NCBI RefSeq assembly: GCF_958298935.1
Contig: NC_084940.1
Coordinates: forward strand, 19,339,146-19,403,145
Source: Phragmites australis
Taxonomy: Eukaryota; Streptophyta; Magnoliopsida; Poales; Poaceae
DNA: 64,000 bases
Direction: 5' to 3'
Shown here: positions 34,901 to 48,421 of the stretch, one piece after another
How the letters are laid out: every line of letters starts with the position of its first letter
Position numbering within the stretch: position 1 is the first letter of the stretch
The notes under the pieces: model-generated
What the model was told of the DNA's origin: nothing
Seen by the model: the letters and a program-made list of their open reading frames with translations, nothing else
Databases searched by the model: none
Made by a program: the position numbers and the translations under genes

Positions 34901-37900
34901 ACAAATGTGAAGCCTCTCTCCAGGAACATTGTTCGCTTTGAAATTGTTCATTTAGTTTTCAATCCATTGGTGGATCATTACCTTGCTGTTGCTGGATATG
35001 ATGACTGCCAAGTGCTAACCTTAAATAGTCGTGGTGAAGTAACTGATCGCCTTGCCATAGAACTTGCTCTGCAAGGGGCATACATTCGTCGTGTGGAATG
35101 GGTTCCAGGTTCTCAGGTACAGCTCATGGTAGTAACGAACATGTTTGCAAAGATATATGATCTCTCACAGGACAACATTAGCCCAATGCATTATTTTACT
35201 GTAGCTGATGATATAATAGTTGATGCGACCCTTGTCCCTTCCTCAATGGGGAAGTTGGTGCTGCTTGTTCTTTCTGAAGGGGGCCTTTTGTATAGGCTGA
35301 ATGTTGCATTGGCGGGCAACATTGGTGCCAAAATATTGACTGAAACAGTCTTGGTCAAAGATGCAGTATCTATGAATAAAGGTTTGTCATTGTACTTCTC
35401 GATAACCTACAGGCTTCTATTTGTGTCTCATCAGAATGGTACGACCTTTATGGGGTGCTTGGATGCTGATTCTTCGTCAGTTACTGAATTATCATATATA
35501 TGCGAGGAAGATCATGATGGTAAATCCAAGCCAGCCGGGCTTTACCGTTGGAGGGAGCTAGTAGCTGGCAGTGGAACTCTTACCTGCCTATCGAAATTTA
35601 AATCAAATGCTCCTCTTGCTGTGTCGTTGGGTCCTCATGAATTGGTTGCACAAAACATGAGGCAAAGTACTGGTTCAAATTCCGTGGTTGGTGTTGCTGC
35701 CTATAAGCCTTTATCCAAAGATGGAACACATTGTCTTCTTTTGTATGATGATGGTAGCCTTCACATTTACTCACATACACCTAGTGGAGGTGACAGTTCG
35801 ACAAGCCTTACAGCAGAGCAAACGAAGAAGTTGGGTAGCAGCATCCTCAGCAGTAGAGCTTATGCAGGTACAAAACCAGAATTTCCACTTGATTTTTTTG
35901 AAAAGACAATTTGCATCACTTGTGATGTGAAATTTAGTAGTGACACAACCAAGAGTGGTGATTCTGAAAGCATCAAACAAAGATTGACATCAGATGATGG
36001 GTATTTGGAGAGTCTGACATCTGCTGGCTTCAAGGTAGGAAGTCCTGATTTGTTCTTACTATTGATGACCATACTTTGAATTTTTTGGCAGTGTGGTGGC
36101 CCTAAACCCTGTTATTGATATCAAATGATTTATCCATTGTTTGGTTGTAGGTGACTATTTCAAATCCTAACCCTGATATAGTCATGGTTGGTTGCCGGAT
36201 CCATGTGGGCAACACATCTGCTGGCAACATTCCTTCTGAAATTACAATTTTTCATAGAGCCATTAAGCTGGATGAAGGCATGAGATCATGGTATGATATT
36301 CCATTTACTACTGCTGAATCACTTCTGGCTGATGAAGAATTCACAATTACTGTTGGCCGAACATTCGATAGTTCATCTATACCTAGGATAGATTCTATTG
36401 AAGTTTATAGTCGAGCTAAAGACGAATTTGGATGGAAAGAGAAAATGGATGCTCTACTTGATATGGAAGCGCTGGGTGGTAGTTCTGCTGGTGGAAGATC
36501 AGGAAAGAGACCTCAAGTCATGCAGGCTGCTCCTATCCAGGAGCAAGTTTTGGCAGATGCTCTTAGGATTCTCTCATGTGTATATCTGCTATGCCGACCA
36601 AGTTGCTTTACTGACATGGTTGATGCAGGCATGGAATTTAATAATCTAAAATGCAGAGCTTTATTGGAAACCATCTTTCAGAGTGACAGGGAGCCTCTGC
36701 TACATTCTGTTGCGTGTCGTGTTCTTCAGGCTGTGTTCCCAAAGAAGGACATGTACTATCATGTAAATACCAATTTTCTTTCTATACTAATCTTAATACC
36801 TATGGGCCAATGTTTTCCTTTTGCTCTGCTATTATTTGGTTAACCTATTTATGGCTTATGTTTGTACAGTTTAAGGACACTATGCGTCTTCTGGGGGTAA
36901 TAAAATCACTTCCAGCAATAACATCAAGAATTGGAGTTGGAGGTGCTGCATCTAGCTGGGTGATAAAAGAATTTATAGCCCAGATCCATACAATCTCCAA
37001 AGTTGCTTTGCACAGGAAATTGAACCTGGCCTCTTTTCTCGAGACCCACGGTATTAATTATACTTGTTTAATAGATGGTTCTTGATTTTCCATGTATCAA
37101 GTTTTAAGATCCTACTCCGAGTATTCTGGAAACTGAGTCACTATGGAAGCATGCTGGTTAAGCTTTGAAAGTTTGATACAGGAGGCAGCTAAAGAGCCAC
37201 TACCTCACCATCTTTCTCTCTAGCTCCCCTCCACTGCTGCCCCCTGTCCCTGCCTTGCTCCACCACATTCCATCGCACGTTCCAGTGCCAGGGCTGCCCA
37301 CCTCCCAATCCACCACCGGCACCCAGCAGCACCCCTGCTGCCTCCTCCCTACCTTGCCACCCTGTCCACCGCCGAGCCAACCTCTCTTCCGGCTCTATAG
37401 CCTGGGGGAGACGAAACTCGCACCTTGAACCCTAAACCCTAGACGGTGCTCCATGCCTCAATGGCAATAGCCGGTGGTGGTAATTAAAAGCTCTTAAACA
37501 CCACCTTTATATATTTTTAAACATCAATATTGGCCACAATAAATGGCCTGGACATATGTCTCATCACAAGTACTTCCCAAATATGATAATTTTACATCTT
37601 TTGAAACAAGAGATAGCACTAAAGGTTTGCAATTGAAGTTGTGATTGGGAGTGTACCAAGTAAAAAAAGTGACATTGTTACTGGAAGTAATAGACTATAA
37701 GAAATATTTCTCAACTTTTTATTCTATTGTTATAGCGTCTTTGTTTTGTTGATATTTGCTTTATTGAAGAGACTGTTGAATAATATAGTAACTGTTGGTT
37801 TTTATGCTAGTAGGGGTAGCCATATTTATTGCATGCCTTTCTTTATTTCCTTTGTTTCAGAATAGTTGTTTAAGTAGCCTATGCGTGCTTTTTGACTAAT

Positions 37901-40900
37901 GACTGTTGGTAAAAGTTTTACACATTTACGTTCGAAATGTGTGGTTGCCTTGTAAGATGAACAGTGTGAGTAGTTCTGGCAGGAATAGGACACGTGTCTA
38001 TTGACTCTTGCATGTTGACTTTTATAAGGATTGGATATTCTATCGCTGACTGGCTGTTGATTTGTCTTCCCTTTTGCATGTTGATTTCTATAAGGAATGG
38101 ATATTCTATTGCTGATTGACTGTTGATATTTCCCTAATCAGCATAATGGCATAGGTCGCGTTCATGTGTTGTGGGCCCCACATGTACATACGATACATGT
38201 TTTGATAGACTGATATTTCTCATGTCTCAATTTTTCATCTTCTTTTTGTTGGCCTTGTATTTGCTTGCTTTCTTTCTATTCTTGGGATAACCTGCATGCT
38301 TAGTTAAATGTTACAGAAAGGTAGGCTCGATGATTCCGAAGGGTATCAATATTGGCTAACATGCTGCTGCTGCTCCTTTTGTCTCTGATGTGCTACTTTG
38401 TTAACTTGAGTTTCCAACTTGCAATTTGTATCTATTAGGTTGAGCAGAGAACACTGGAAATTATTAGATGCGATAACCTAGTGTTGGAATGTGAAGTATA
38501 TTAAACATAAGGCCTTTTGAATTAGCACAGTTGCTAATTTGAGAAGATTTTCTAAGTCATAAATATTTATTTGAATATCTACATATTTTGCAGGTACAGA
38601 GCTAGTTGATGGCCTCATGCAAGTTTTCTGGTGTATATTAGATTTAGACAGGCCGGAGACACAGACGATAAATAGTCTTGTTGTACCCTGTGTGGAATTT
38701 ATTTATAGCTATGCAGAATGCCTAGCTCTGCATTCCAAGGAAAAATCTGGAGCCTCAGTGGCACCTGCAGTTGCTCTACTGAAGAAGCTACTCTTTGCAC
38801 CATATGAAGCAGTGCAGACTTCTAGCAGGTGATCTTCTCTTCTATTGTGTATCGATCAATTGATGTATTACTATTAACATCTGCTAGTCTTTCTTTTGGT
38901 CTTTCTATCATCTTATTTGCTTTTTATTGATGGTTTTCAGTTTGGCTATTTCATCTCGATTTCTCCAAGTCCCTTTCCCAAAGCAGACAATGATAGCTAA
39001 TGATGATGGTCCTGAGCACCAAGCGAAAGCAGGTGCTTCTGCTACGAATTCCACCAGTGGAAATGCTCAGGTTATGATTGAAGAAGATCCTGCAACATCG
39101 TCAGTGCAATACTGCTGTGATGGTTGCTCCACTGTTCCAATACTCCGGCAAAGGTGGCACTGCAACATATGTCCAGATTTCGACCTATGTGAAACTTGCT
39201 ATGAGATACTTGATGCAGATCGTCTACCAGTTCCCCATTCAAAGGATCATCCCATGTCAGCAATACCAATTGAACTTGATACATTTGGAGGTGAAGGCAA
39301 TGAAATTCATTTCTCTATTGATGAGCTAACGGATTCTGGAGCTCTTCGTGCTCCTGCTGATAGAAGTGTTCAGACCTCCCCATCATCAATTCATGTATTG
39401 GATGCAAGTGAGTCTGCAGACTTCCCTGAGTCTATTACAGACCAAATGACTGTATCAATTTCTGAGTCAAAACGTGCCATTAATGCCCTTCTACTTAACC
39501 ATCTAATTGAAGAGCTTAGAGGCTGGATGGGGACCACAGCCGGTACTCGAGCCATACCTATAATGCAGTTGTTCTACAGGCTCTCATCTGCAGTTGGTGG
39601 TCCTTTCATGGATAGTTCAAAGCCAGAAAATTTGGATTTGGAAAAGTTTGTGAAGTGGCTCATGGAAGAAATCAACATAAGTAAACCATTCCCTGCCAAA
39701 ACACGATGCTCTTTTGGAGAAGTATCTATCCTTGTTTTCATGTTTTTCACACTTATGTTCCGTAACTGGCATCAGCCTGGGAGTGATAGTTCTCATTCAA
39801 AGTCAAGTGGGAACTCTGATTTGATAGAGAAAGGTCCTGTTCAGGTTCCAGCGCCAACCACAATAACTCTTCCATCATACAGTGGTGACCAGGATAAAAA
39901 TGAGTTTGCTTCTCAGTTAGTTCGTGCCTGTTCTACCCTCAGGCAGCAGTCATTTTTGAATTATCTAATGGATATTCTGCAGCAACTTGTTCATGCTTTC
40001 AAGTCATCATCCATAAATGGAGAAGCTGGTTCTTCTGGTTCAGGCTGCGGATCCCTACTGACAATAAGGAGAGAGCTACCAGCTGGAAACTTCTCTCCCT
40101 TTTTTTCAGATTCATATGCTAAATCTCATCCAACTGATCTGTTCATGGACTACTACAAATTGTTGTTGGAGAATACATTCCGGCTTGTATATAGCATGGT
40201 TCGACCAGAGAAGGAGAAGTCAGCTGAGAAGGATAGAAGCTGCAAGGTTCCCAACACTAATGATCTAAAGTTGGATGGATATCAGGATGTTCTTTGCAGC
40301 TATATTAGCAATCCTCATACTACATTTGTTCGGAGGTATGCAAGGAGGCTCTTCCTTCATTTATGTGGCAGCAAGACTCACTATTATAGTGTCAGGGATT
40401 TGTGGCAATATTCTCATGAAGTCGAGAAACTTCATAAAATCATAAACAAGTCTGTAGATTTCCGAAGCCCTGTTCCTTATGAGAGAAGTGTCAAGCTCAT
40501 AAAATGTTTGTGTACTCTTTGTGATGTGGCTGCAGCAAGGCCGAAAAATTGGCAAAAGTTCTGCTTGAAGCACATGGATCTTCTTCCGTTTCTTATGGAC
40601 ATTTTTTATCATTTCAGTGAAGAGTGTATTATTCAGACTCTCAAGCTTCTAAATTTGGCCTTTTATTCAGGGAAAGATGCCAATCGTAGTGCACAAAAAC
40701 CAGTGTGTGTGGATGTTGGAGGTTCTACAAGGACTAGCTCACAGTCTTCAGATTCAAAAAAGAAGCGGAAGGGAGATGATGGTTCTGAAGGTTCCCCAGA
40801 AAAATCTTGCATGGACATGGAACAGGTTGTAGAAATGTTCAATGATAAGGAAGGTGATGTGTTGAAGCGCTTTGTCGATATATTCTTGCTAGAATGGAAC

Positions 40901-43900
40901 TCAGCTGGTGTCCGGCATGAGGCTAAATGTGTTTTATTCGGCATGTGGTACCATGCAAAAAATTCGCTTAGGGAGACTATGTTAACAATCCTACTGCAGA
41001 AGGTGAAATATCTTCCCATGTATGGACAAAACATTGTTGAGTACACTGACCTCATAACCTGTTTACTAGGAAAAGTTAATGACTCGAGTGAGAAGCAGAA
41101 TGACTATGAATTTGTGAATAAATGCTTAACATCTGAGGTAATAAGCTGCATTTTTGACACGCTCCATTCGCAGAATGAGCTATTGGCAAATCATCCAAAT
41201 TCTCGTATATACAACACGCTGAGTTGCTTAGTGGAGTTTGATGGCTATTACTTAGAGAGTGAGCCTTGTGTTACCTGCAGCTGCCCAGATGTTCCGTATT
41301 CTAGAATGAAGCTTGAAAGCCTCAAGTCCGAGACCAAATTTACTGACAACAGGATAATAATAAAATGTACTGGAAGCTTTACTATACAGTCAGTGACAAT
41401 GAATGTTTATGATGCTCGTAAGTCTAAGTCAGTGAAAGTACTCAACTTGTATTACAACAACAGGCCTGTGACTGACTTGTCAGAATTGAAGAATAATTGG
41501 TCTCTTTGGAAGCGTGCTAAGAGCTGCCATCTTACATTTAATCAAACTGAATTGAAGGTTGAATTCCCCATCCCAATCACAGCATGCAATTTCATGATTG
41601 AGCTCGATTCGTTTTATGAAAATCTTCAAGCTTCTTCCCTTGAGTCATTGCAATGCCCACGGTGTAGCAGGTCTGTCACTGATAAGCATGGCATATGTAG
41701 TAACTGCCATGAAAATGCATATCAGTGTCGTCAGTGTAGAAATATCAACTATGAAAACCTTGACTCTTTCCTTTGCAATGAGTGTGGATACAGCAAATAT
41801 GGTCGTTTTGAATTCCATTTCATGGCAAAGCCTAGTTTTTCATTTGACAACATGGAAAATGATGATGACATGAGAAAAGGATTGGCAGCAATTGAGTCAG
41901 AGTCAGAAAATGCTCATAGGCGGTACCAGCAACTGATGGGATTTAAGAAGCCTCTCATTAAACTTGTGTCAAGCATAGGTGAACAGGAGATAGACTCGCA
42001 GCAGAAGGACGCTGTCCAGCAGATGATGGTGTCCTTGCCTGGGCCCACATGCAAGGTAAATCGCAAGATTGCACTTCTTGGTGTTCTGTACGGTGAAAAA
42101 TGCAAAGCAGCTTTTGATTCTGTGAGCAGAAGTGTTCAGACATTACAAGGACTGCGCCGTGTTTTAATGACATATCTGCACCATAAAAATTCTAGTGATA
42201 CCAATGCCTTACCAGCTTTTTCAATACCAAGGTCTCCAAGTAGATGCTATGGGTGTAGTACTATGTTTGTTACACAATGCCTGGAGTTATTACAAGTGCT
42301 CTCAAAACATGCAAACTGCAGGAAACAACTTGTAAGTGCTGGAATTTTATCAGAATTATTTGAAAACAACATTCATCATGGCCCTAGAACAGCACAAACT
42401 CTTGCTAGGGCTGTGCTATCTTCTTTCTCTGAAGGTGATGCAGATGCAGTTCAGGAATTGAACAACTTGATTCAGAAGAAGGTGATGTATTGTCTTGAGC
42501 ACCATCGTTCCATGGACATTGCTCAGTCAACACGAGAAGAGTTACTGCTGCTATCAGAGGCCTGTGCTCTTGTGGATGAGTTTTGGGAGGCAAGACTACG
42601 TGTCGCCTTTCTGCTGCTGTTCTCTTCTATTAAGGTTGGAGCAAAACATCCTGCAATTTCAGAACATATTATTCTTCCTTGTTTGAGAATAATTTCTCAG
42701 GCTTGCACACCCCCAAAATCTGATGGTGGGGATAAAGAGGCAGGCTTGGGAAAATCTAGCTTGATATTGCAATCGAAGAACGATGATACAACTGGTAACA
42801 CAGCAACTAATATACCCAGTGCTAAGATTCAATCAGATGTATCTGGAAAAAGTCATGATGCAAGTCGAAGAGGCCAGGATATTCCACTCCTGAGCTATTC
42901 CGAGTGGGAGAGTGGTGCATCATATTTAGATTTTGTCAGGAGGCAGTACAAAGTATCCCAGGCAGTGAAAGGAGCTGTTCAGAAGACACGTCATGATTCG
43001 CAGAAGTCTGACTACCTGGTTCTGAAATATGGACTCAGATGGAAGCGTCGTGCATGTCAGAAGTCATGTAAAAGTGACTTCTCGAAATTCGCCTTGGGTT
43101 CCTGGGTATCAGACTTGATTTTAAGTTCTTGTTCCCAGTCAATAAGATCTGAGATATGCACTCTTATAAGCTTGCTATGCCCATCAAACTCTCCCAGACA
43201 GTTTCAATTATTGAACTTGCTCGTATCTTTACTTCCTCGAACACTCTCAGCTGGTGAAAGTGCAGCAGAATACTTTGAGTTACTTGGGACCATGATCGAT
43301 TCCGAGGCTTCACGTCTTTTCCTAACTGCTCGTGGTTGTTTGACAACATTGTGTTCTTTGATAACAAAAGAAGTGTCCAATGTTGAATCGCAGGAGAGAA
43401 GCCTTAGCATTGATATATCACAAGGATTCATTCTTCATAAACTTGTTGAGCTCCTGAACAAGTTTCTTGAAATTCCCAATATCAGAGCAAGGTAAAGCTC
43501 CTGTTTGTTCTCCTAAATAAGCTTATCTGTTTCCACACACTCTCAATACACCTGGTTGCTTTTCGATGTCCTTAACTTTTTTTCCTCATGTTACAGATTC
43601 ATAAGTGATAGGTTACTATCTGAGGTCCTGGAAGCTTTTCTGGTCATCTGTGGGCTAGTTGTGCAAAAGACAAAGTTAATTAATGATTGTAATTGTCTTT
43701 TGAAAGACCTTCTTGATAGCTTGCTCATCGAGAGTACTGAAAACAAACGTCAATTTATTCAAGCTTGCATCTCTGGATTGCAGAAGCATGTGAAGGAGAA
43801 AAAGAGACGGACATCTTTGGTACAAGCAACAACTTTTTATTTTGATATTGTGGTTGATTTATAATTTGATAGAAACTATGAAAATGAAATGTAACTTATT

Positions 43901-46900
43901 TATTATCTTGCCCTGCTCCCTTATCTTGAGTTTTCTTTTGCAGTTTATTTTGGAGCAACTCTGCAATCTGATTTGCCCCGTGAAACCAGAGCCTAGTTAT
44001 CTTTTGATACTGAACAAGGCACATACTCAAGAAGAGTTCATCAGGGGTTCTATGACGAAGAATCCATACTCCAGTGTGGAGATTGGCCCTCTAATGAGAG
44101 ATGTGAAAAACAAAATATGTCATCAACTTGATTTGATTGGACTTTTGGAGGATGACTATGGTATGGAATTATTGGTTGGTGGAAATATAATCTCACTTGA
44201 TCTGAGCATTTCCCAAATCTATGAACAAGTATGGAGGAAGCACCATGGTCAAACTCAACATTCTCTGTCCAATGCCAGCATGCTAACTGCCGCTCCAGCT
44301 GTCAGAGATTGCCCGCCAATGACAGTGATCTACAGACTGCAGGTTAGCTATGATGGTTTGGGTCAGGATTTTTTTTTGTTTACATTGATTTCTTCATTTT
44401 TTTTATAAGCACCTCATTAGTCCTAGGGGATTTTAATGTCTTGATACTTGTTTACAAGAACTGTTCGTGCATTACCCACAAATAAGTTGATCTGGTATAT
44501 ACGACAACTAATATCAGGAAGTGCTGTATTGTTTATTTGCTACTCCCTGCTTAGTCCATTTGGATTCGTGGGTGGTACAATGTACATTTTACCCGTCACT
44601 TATTGCAATAATTAAGGTAGTTGGAATGCTTACTTCATTGAATAGGCACAATCAAATAGGGGCAAAATAGGAAAGAGGGGTAAAAAGGTGCCTTGAAGTT
44701 GTTGGACTTATATTTGGTGAAGTGGGAGAGAGGCTAGATGGACTTATATTTGGTGAAGTGGGAGAGAGGCTAGATGGACTTATATTTGGGATCTGAGGGA
44801 GTAATATATTTGTGTGGTTCTAATGTATGCCCCCTTTTAACATTGGAAGACTTTGATTTCTTGTGGACATTGCATACAGACTCCTATGATCCCAATAGAG
44901 CTTTTGTTGTTAAAACACATTGCTGTATAATAATGGACTGATCTGGAGGGTGTGAAGCTTTTCTGGTCATCCGTGGGTTAGTTGTGTGCAAAAGACAAAG
45001 TTAATTAAGGACTGTAGTTATGTTCATAAAACATGATTCTTTTCTGACCAGGGTTTAGATGGTGAAGCTACTGAGCCTATGATTAAAGAGCTGGAAGAGG
45101 AAAGGGAGGAATCACAAGATCCTGAAATTGAGTTTGCTATAGCAGGTGCTGTTAGGGAATGCGGAGGTCTTGAGATTATTTTAAGCATGATTCAGGTATG
45201 CTCTTTTATGTTTACGTTTAAGTTGGTTAGCTTCATCCCTTCTTCTCTTTTTTCCTTTTTGAGAAGTCTATTGAGCAGCTGTCAACACGAACTTGAACAA
45301 ATAATGTGAATTTTGTGTTCCAACCTTGTACTTGTTGATGAGGCTTGAGATTGATCTTTTCTGTATTAATATTTTTATCTTTTTTGGGCAGAGCCTGCAT
45401 GATGATGAGTTAAGATCTAATCAAGAAGAGTTGGCTTCCGTTCTTAACCTTCTGAAGTATTGTTGCAAAATCCGCGAAAATAGATGTGCTTTATTACGTT
45501 TGGGTGCTTTGGGTTTGCTGCTTGAGACAGCTAGACGTGCATTTTCAGTGGATGCAATGGAACCAGCTGAAGGTATTCTATTAATTGTAGAAAGTCTTAC
45601 TATGGAAGCTAATGAGAGTGACATAAGCATTGCCCAAAGTGTTACAACTAGTAATGAGGAGACTGGTGCTGGTGAAGAGGCCAGGAAAATTGTTCTCGTG
45701 TTTTTGGAGAGACTATCTTTAGGTGCTAAAAAATCAAACAAGCAACAAAGGAATGAGGAAATGGTGGCAAGGATCTTGCCTTACTTGACCTATGGGGAGC
45801 CAGCAGCTATGGAAGCTCTTATTCAACATTTTGAGCCCTACCTTAGGGACTGGACTGAATTTGACCGGTTGCAGAAGCAACATGAAGAGAATCCAAAAGA
45901 TGATACTATAAGCAAAAATGCGTCGATGCAGCGATCTGCTGTCGACAACTTTGTTCGTGTCTCAGAGTCACTCAAGACTAGTTCGTGTGGTGAGAGACTG
46001 AAAGAGATTATTCTGGAGAAGGGAATTACAAAAACTGCAGTTGATCATGTGAAGGAAAACTTTGCTTGTGCAGAACAGACTGGCTTTAGAACCAGTGCAG
46101 AATGGACAGCTGGCTTAAAGCTACCATCTATTGCACTCATTCTGTCGATGTTGAAGGGGCTAGCCAAGGGTCATTTGCCTACACAGAAATGCATTGATGA
46201 AGAAGGCATTCTACCACTGCTTCATGCTTTGGAAGGGGTGCCTGGTGAAAATGAAATTGGTGCAAGAGCAGAAAATCTTTTGGACACGCTGGCCAACAAA
46301 GAAAATAATGGTGATGGCTTCCTAGGAGAGAAGATTCAAGAGCTGCGATGTGCTACAAGGGATGAGATGCGCCGCCGTGCTCTTAAGAAAAGAGAGATGC
46401 TGCTTCAGGTAACTCTTGTTTTCAACTTTTCGTCAGCTGCTATGTTTGTACTGTTATTCCTCCTGCTTTCTGAAGTTCTTTTCTGGAAAAATTTCCAATG
46501 GTATCTATTTAGGTTCTGAATTCTACATGTACACTTGTTCATGTTTTGCTGCCTTTTTTCTCTCTATTTCAGGGACTAGGAATGCGGCAAGAATTTGCTT
46601 CTGATGGAGGTAGACGTATTGTTGTCTCTCAGCCTATAATTGAAGGTTTGGATGATGTGGAAGAAGAGGAGGATGGGTTAGCATGTATGGTTTGTAGAGA
46701 AGGGTATACTTTAAGACCAACAGACATGTTAGGAGTCTATGCGTTCAGTAAACGAGTGAACTTGGGTGCAACAAGTGCTGGTAGTGGCCGTGGGGACTGT
46801 GTTTACACCACTGTTAGCCACTTCAACATCATACACTACCAATGTCATCAGGAAGCTAAAAGAGCTGATGCTGCACTGAAGAATCCAAAAAAGGAGTGGG

Positions 46901-48421
46901 ATGGTGCTACCTTGCGAAACAATGAGACATTGTGTAATTGTATCTTTCCATTGAGGGGCCCATCTGTTCCTCATGGGCAGTACACTCGGTGTGTTGATCA
47001 GTACTGGGACCAATTGAATTCTCTTGGAAGAGCAGATGGGAGTCGTCTCCGGTTGTTGACATATGACATTGTTCTGGTATGTGATGCTGACATATTCTTG
47101 TGCTAAAACAATGCTAAAATTCCCATGCATTACACTGATACAATCTGTACGAAGTCATTTTTTATTATCGTCTAGGTTTACCTTTATTTTACTTAAATGC
47201 AGGTTCAAATCCACATGCTGAAAATTTGAAACCTACCATGAAATTTATAGTTTTATTTTTTATTTGGCCCTGAGGAATCAATAGTTGCATTGCTATGTAA
47301 GGATAGAAAACCTGTTACTGAAGATTATTTCCAGGTTGGATAGCATATTGATTATTCTTGTTTCTATTTATCTTGCATACTAAAAATAATTTCTTGGACA
47401 TCAATTGTTACCACTCCATCAATATGCTACAATGTACTCCCTCAGTTCCAAAATATTTGTTGTTTCAGAATGCGCGCTGTCAAACTTCTGAACTTTGACC
47501 ACACAGTAGACAGATGTCACAGCGAATAGTTTGACAATGATTTTTAAAATCATATATTCATCTTACACATGACTGATCACATAAAATGGTATTTTTTGTT
47601 TCCACTAGATGCTGGCCAGGTTTGCAACAGGCGCTTCTTTCAGCACTGACTGCAAAGGTGGGGGAAGGGAAAGCAACTCACGGTTTCTTCCATTCATGGT
47701 CCAGATGGCTTCTCATCTTGTAGATGGAAGCGCTAACCAGCAGCGTCATGCTATGGCCAGGGCTGTCACCACGTACTTGTCCATCTCTCCATCAACAACA
47801 GAATCTCCTGTTCGGCTTTCAGCATCTGTCACTGGATCTCGTGGTAGTTCATGCTCCTCCGAGGAGACTGTACAGTTCATGATGGTTTATTCCCTTCTGT
47901 CGGAGTCATATGAGAGCTGGCTCCAGCACCGCCCCGCGTTTCTGCAGAGGGGCATTTACCATGCTTACATGCAACATAAGCACGGGCGATCGAAGATCAA
48001 GCTCTCCTCTGACTCGTCTTCCTCGGCAGTTCGGTCAGATGAAGGTTCATCTGCTGATACAAACGACAACAAGAAGCTCTTTGCCATTGTCCAGCCGATG
48101 CTGGTGTACACTGGCTTGATTGAGCAGCTGCAGCAGTTCTTCAAGAAGGGCAAATCATCTGGCTTGAGCAGGCCGAGCGACAAAGATGAATCCGGTGGCC
48201 ACCTTGAGAAATGGGAGATCCTGATGAAAGAGAAGCTGGGCAACATGAAGGAGATGGTGGGGTTAGCCAAGGACCTGCTCTCCTGGCTCGAAGACATGAC
48301 CTCATCTGATGATTTGCAGGAAGCTTTCGATGTCATGGGAGCGCTGACGGATGTATTCTCGAGCAATCACATGAAATGTGAAGATTTTGTACGGGCGGCC
48401 ATACATGCCGGCAGGAGCTGA
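25969..48421 (+). CDS. BIG: BIG, UBR4-type giant E3 ubiquitin ligase / calossin-like auxin-transport protein, 14 exons
   Basis: Exons: 25969-26185, 29423-29529, 29735-29900, 29997-36034, 36151-36762, 36870-37050, 38594-38828, 38941-43491, 43597-43819, 43944-44342, 45052-45195, 45392-46408, 46573-47076, 47609-48421. All introns are GT-AG and the phases close, giving 15207 nt or 5068 aa, close to Arabidopsis BIG (about 5100 aa). Domains: acidic stretch about 1497-1530; UBR box about 1538-1610 ([36 protein letters not shown]); beta-propeller-like region about 1745-2105; ZZ finger about 2573-2625 ([21 protein letters not shown]); Cys cluster about 3423-3477 ([26 protein letters not shown]); and a C-terminal UBR4-like E3 region with CMVCREGY and [10 protein letters not shown] near 4667-4730 (hemi-RING type). 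Known roles of BIG in plants include auxin transport, light and hormone responses. It looks intact; the start is the only ATG in a typical context (GCCATGGCG). Confidence 0.95.
28331..28798. mobile_element. Non-autonomous hAT element in BIG intron 1
   Basis: The 468-bp element is flanked by the identical 8-bp duplication CTAGGAAA (28323-28330 and 28799-28806). The ends are inverted: TAGAGACGGAGCTTAGGCC on the left and, reverse-complemented, CAGTGACGGAGCTTGACC on the right. An 8-bp target duplication and CAGTG.CGGAGC termini fit hAT (Tip100-like) elements. No transposase is present. It lies in the 3.2-kb first intron, far from splice sites. Confidence 0.8.
37180..37470. other. GC-rich, CT-rich island in BIG intron 6
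   Basis: Inside an otherwise AT-rich 1543-bp intron (37051-38593), this stretch is rich in CACC/CTGCC motifs and resembles the leader of a GC-rich transposon or a captured gene fragment. No domain was recognised and no clear termini were found. Confidence 0.35.
38008..38139 (+). repeat. 66-bp tandem duplication in BIG intron 6
   Basis: Two adjacent copies start TTGCATGTTGA at 38008 and 38074. Both contain TATAAGGA.TGGATATTCTAT and a GCTGA.TG.CTGTTGAT block. They differ at several bases, so the duplication is not recent. Confidence 0.75.
44541..44803. mobile_element. Stowaway-like MITE in BIG intron 10
   Basis: The element is bounded by TACTCCCT on the left and AGGGAGTA on the right, i.e. 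TA target duplications plus CTCCCT inverted ends typical of Stowaway (Tc1/mariner) MITEs. It contains two perfect 36-bp copies (44704-44739 and 44740-44775) and a partial third of a GGACTTATATTTGG unit. The element is about 260 bp long and non-coding. Confidence 0.65.
44954..45025 (+). pseudogene. Partial copy of BIG exon 9 within intron 10
   Basis: About 66 bp match exon 9 (43631-43696) in the same orientation, from GAAGCTTTTCTGGTCATC to ACAAAGTTAATTAA and slightly beyond. By eye there are about six substitutions and a 2-nt insertion (GTGTGCAAAAG against GTGCAAAAG) that would shift the frame. It lies 27 bp before exon 11 and is not part of the gene model. Confidence 0.85.
47435..47590. mobile_element. 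Stowaway-like MITE fragment in BIG intron 13
   Basis: TACTCCCTCAGTTCCAAAAT at 47435 is the classic Stowaway terminus of grass genomes. The sequence then runs toward the exon 14 acceptor (47608) without a visible matching right end, so the element is truncated or diverged. Confidence 0.5.

Noticed and set aside
29753..36079. Single 2108-aa open frame as one uninterrupted coding unit
   Set aside because: It reads through a 96-nt in-frame GT-AG intron (29901-29996) and past the donor at 36035; upstream exons are needed for the N terminus.
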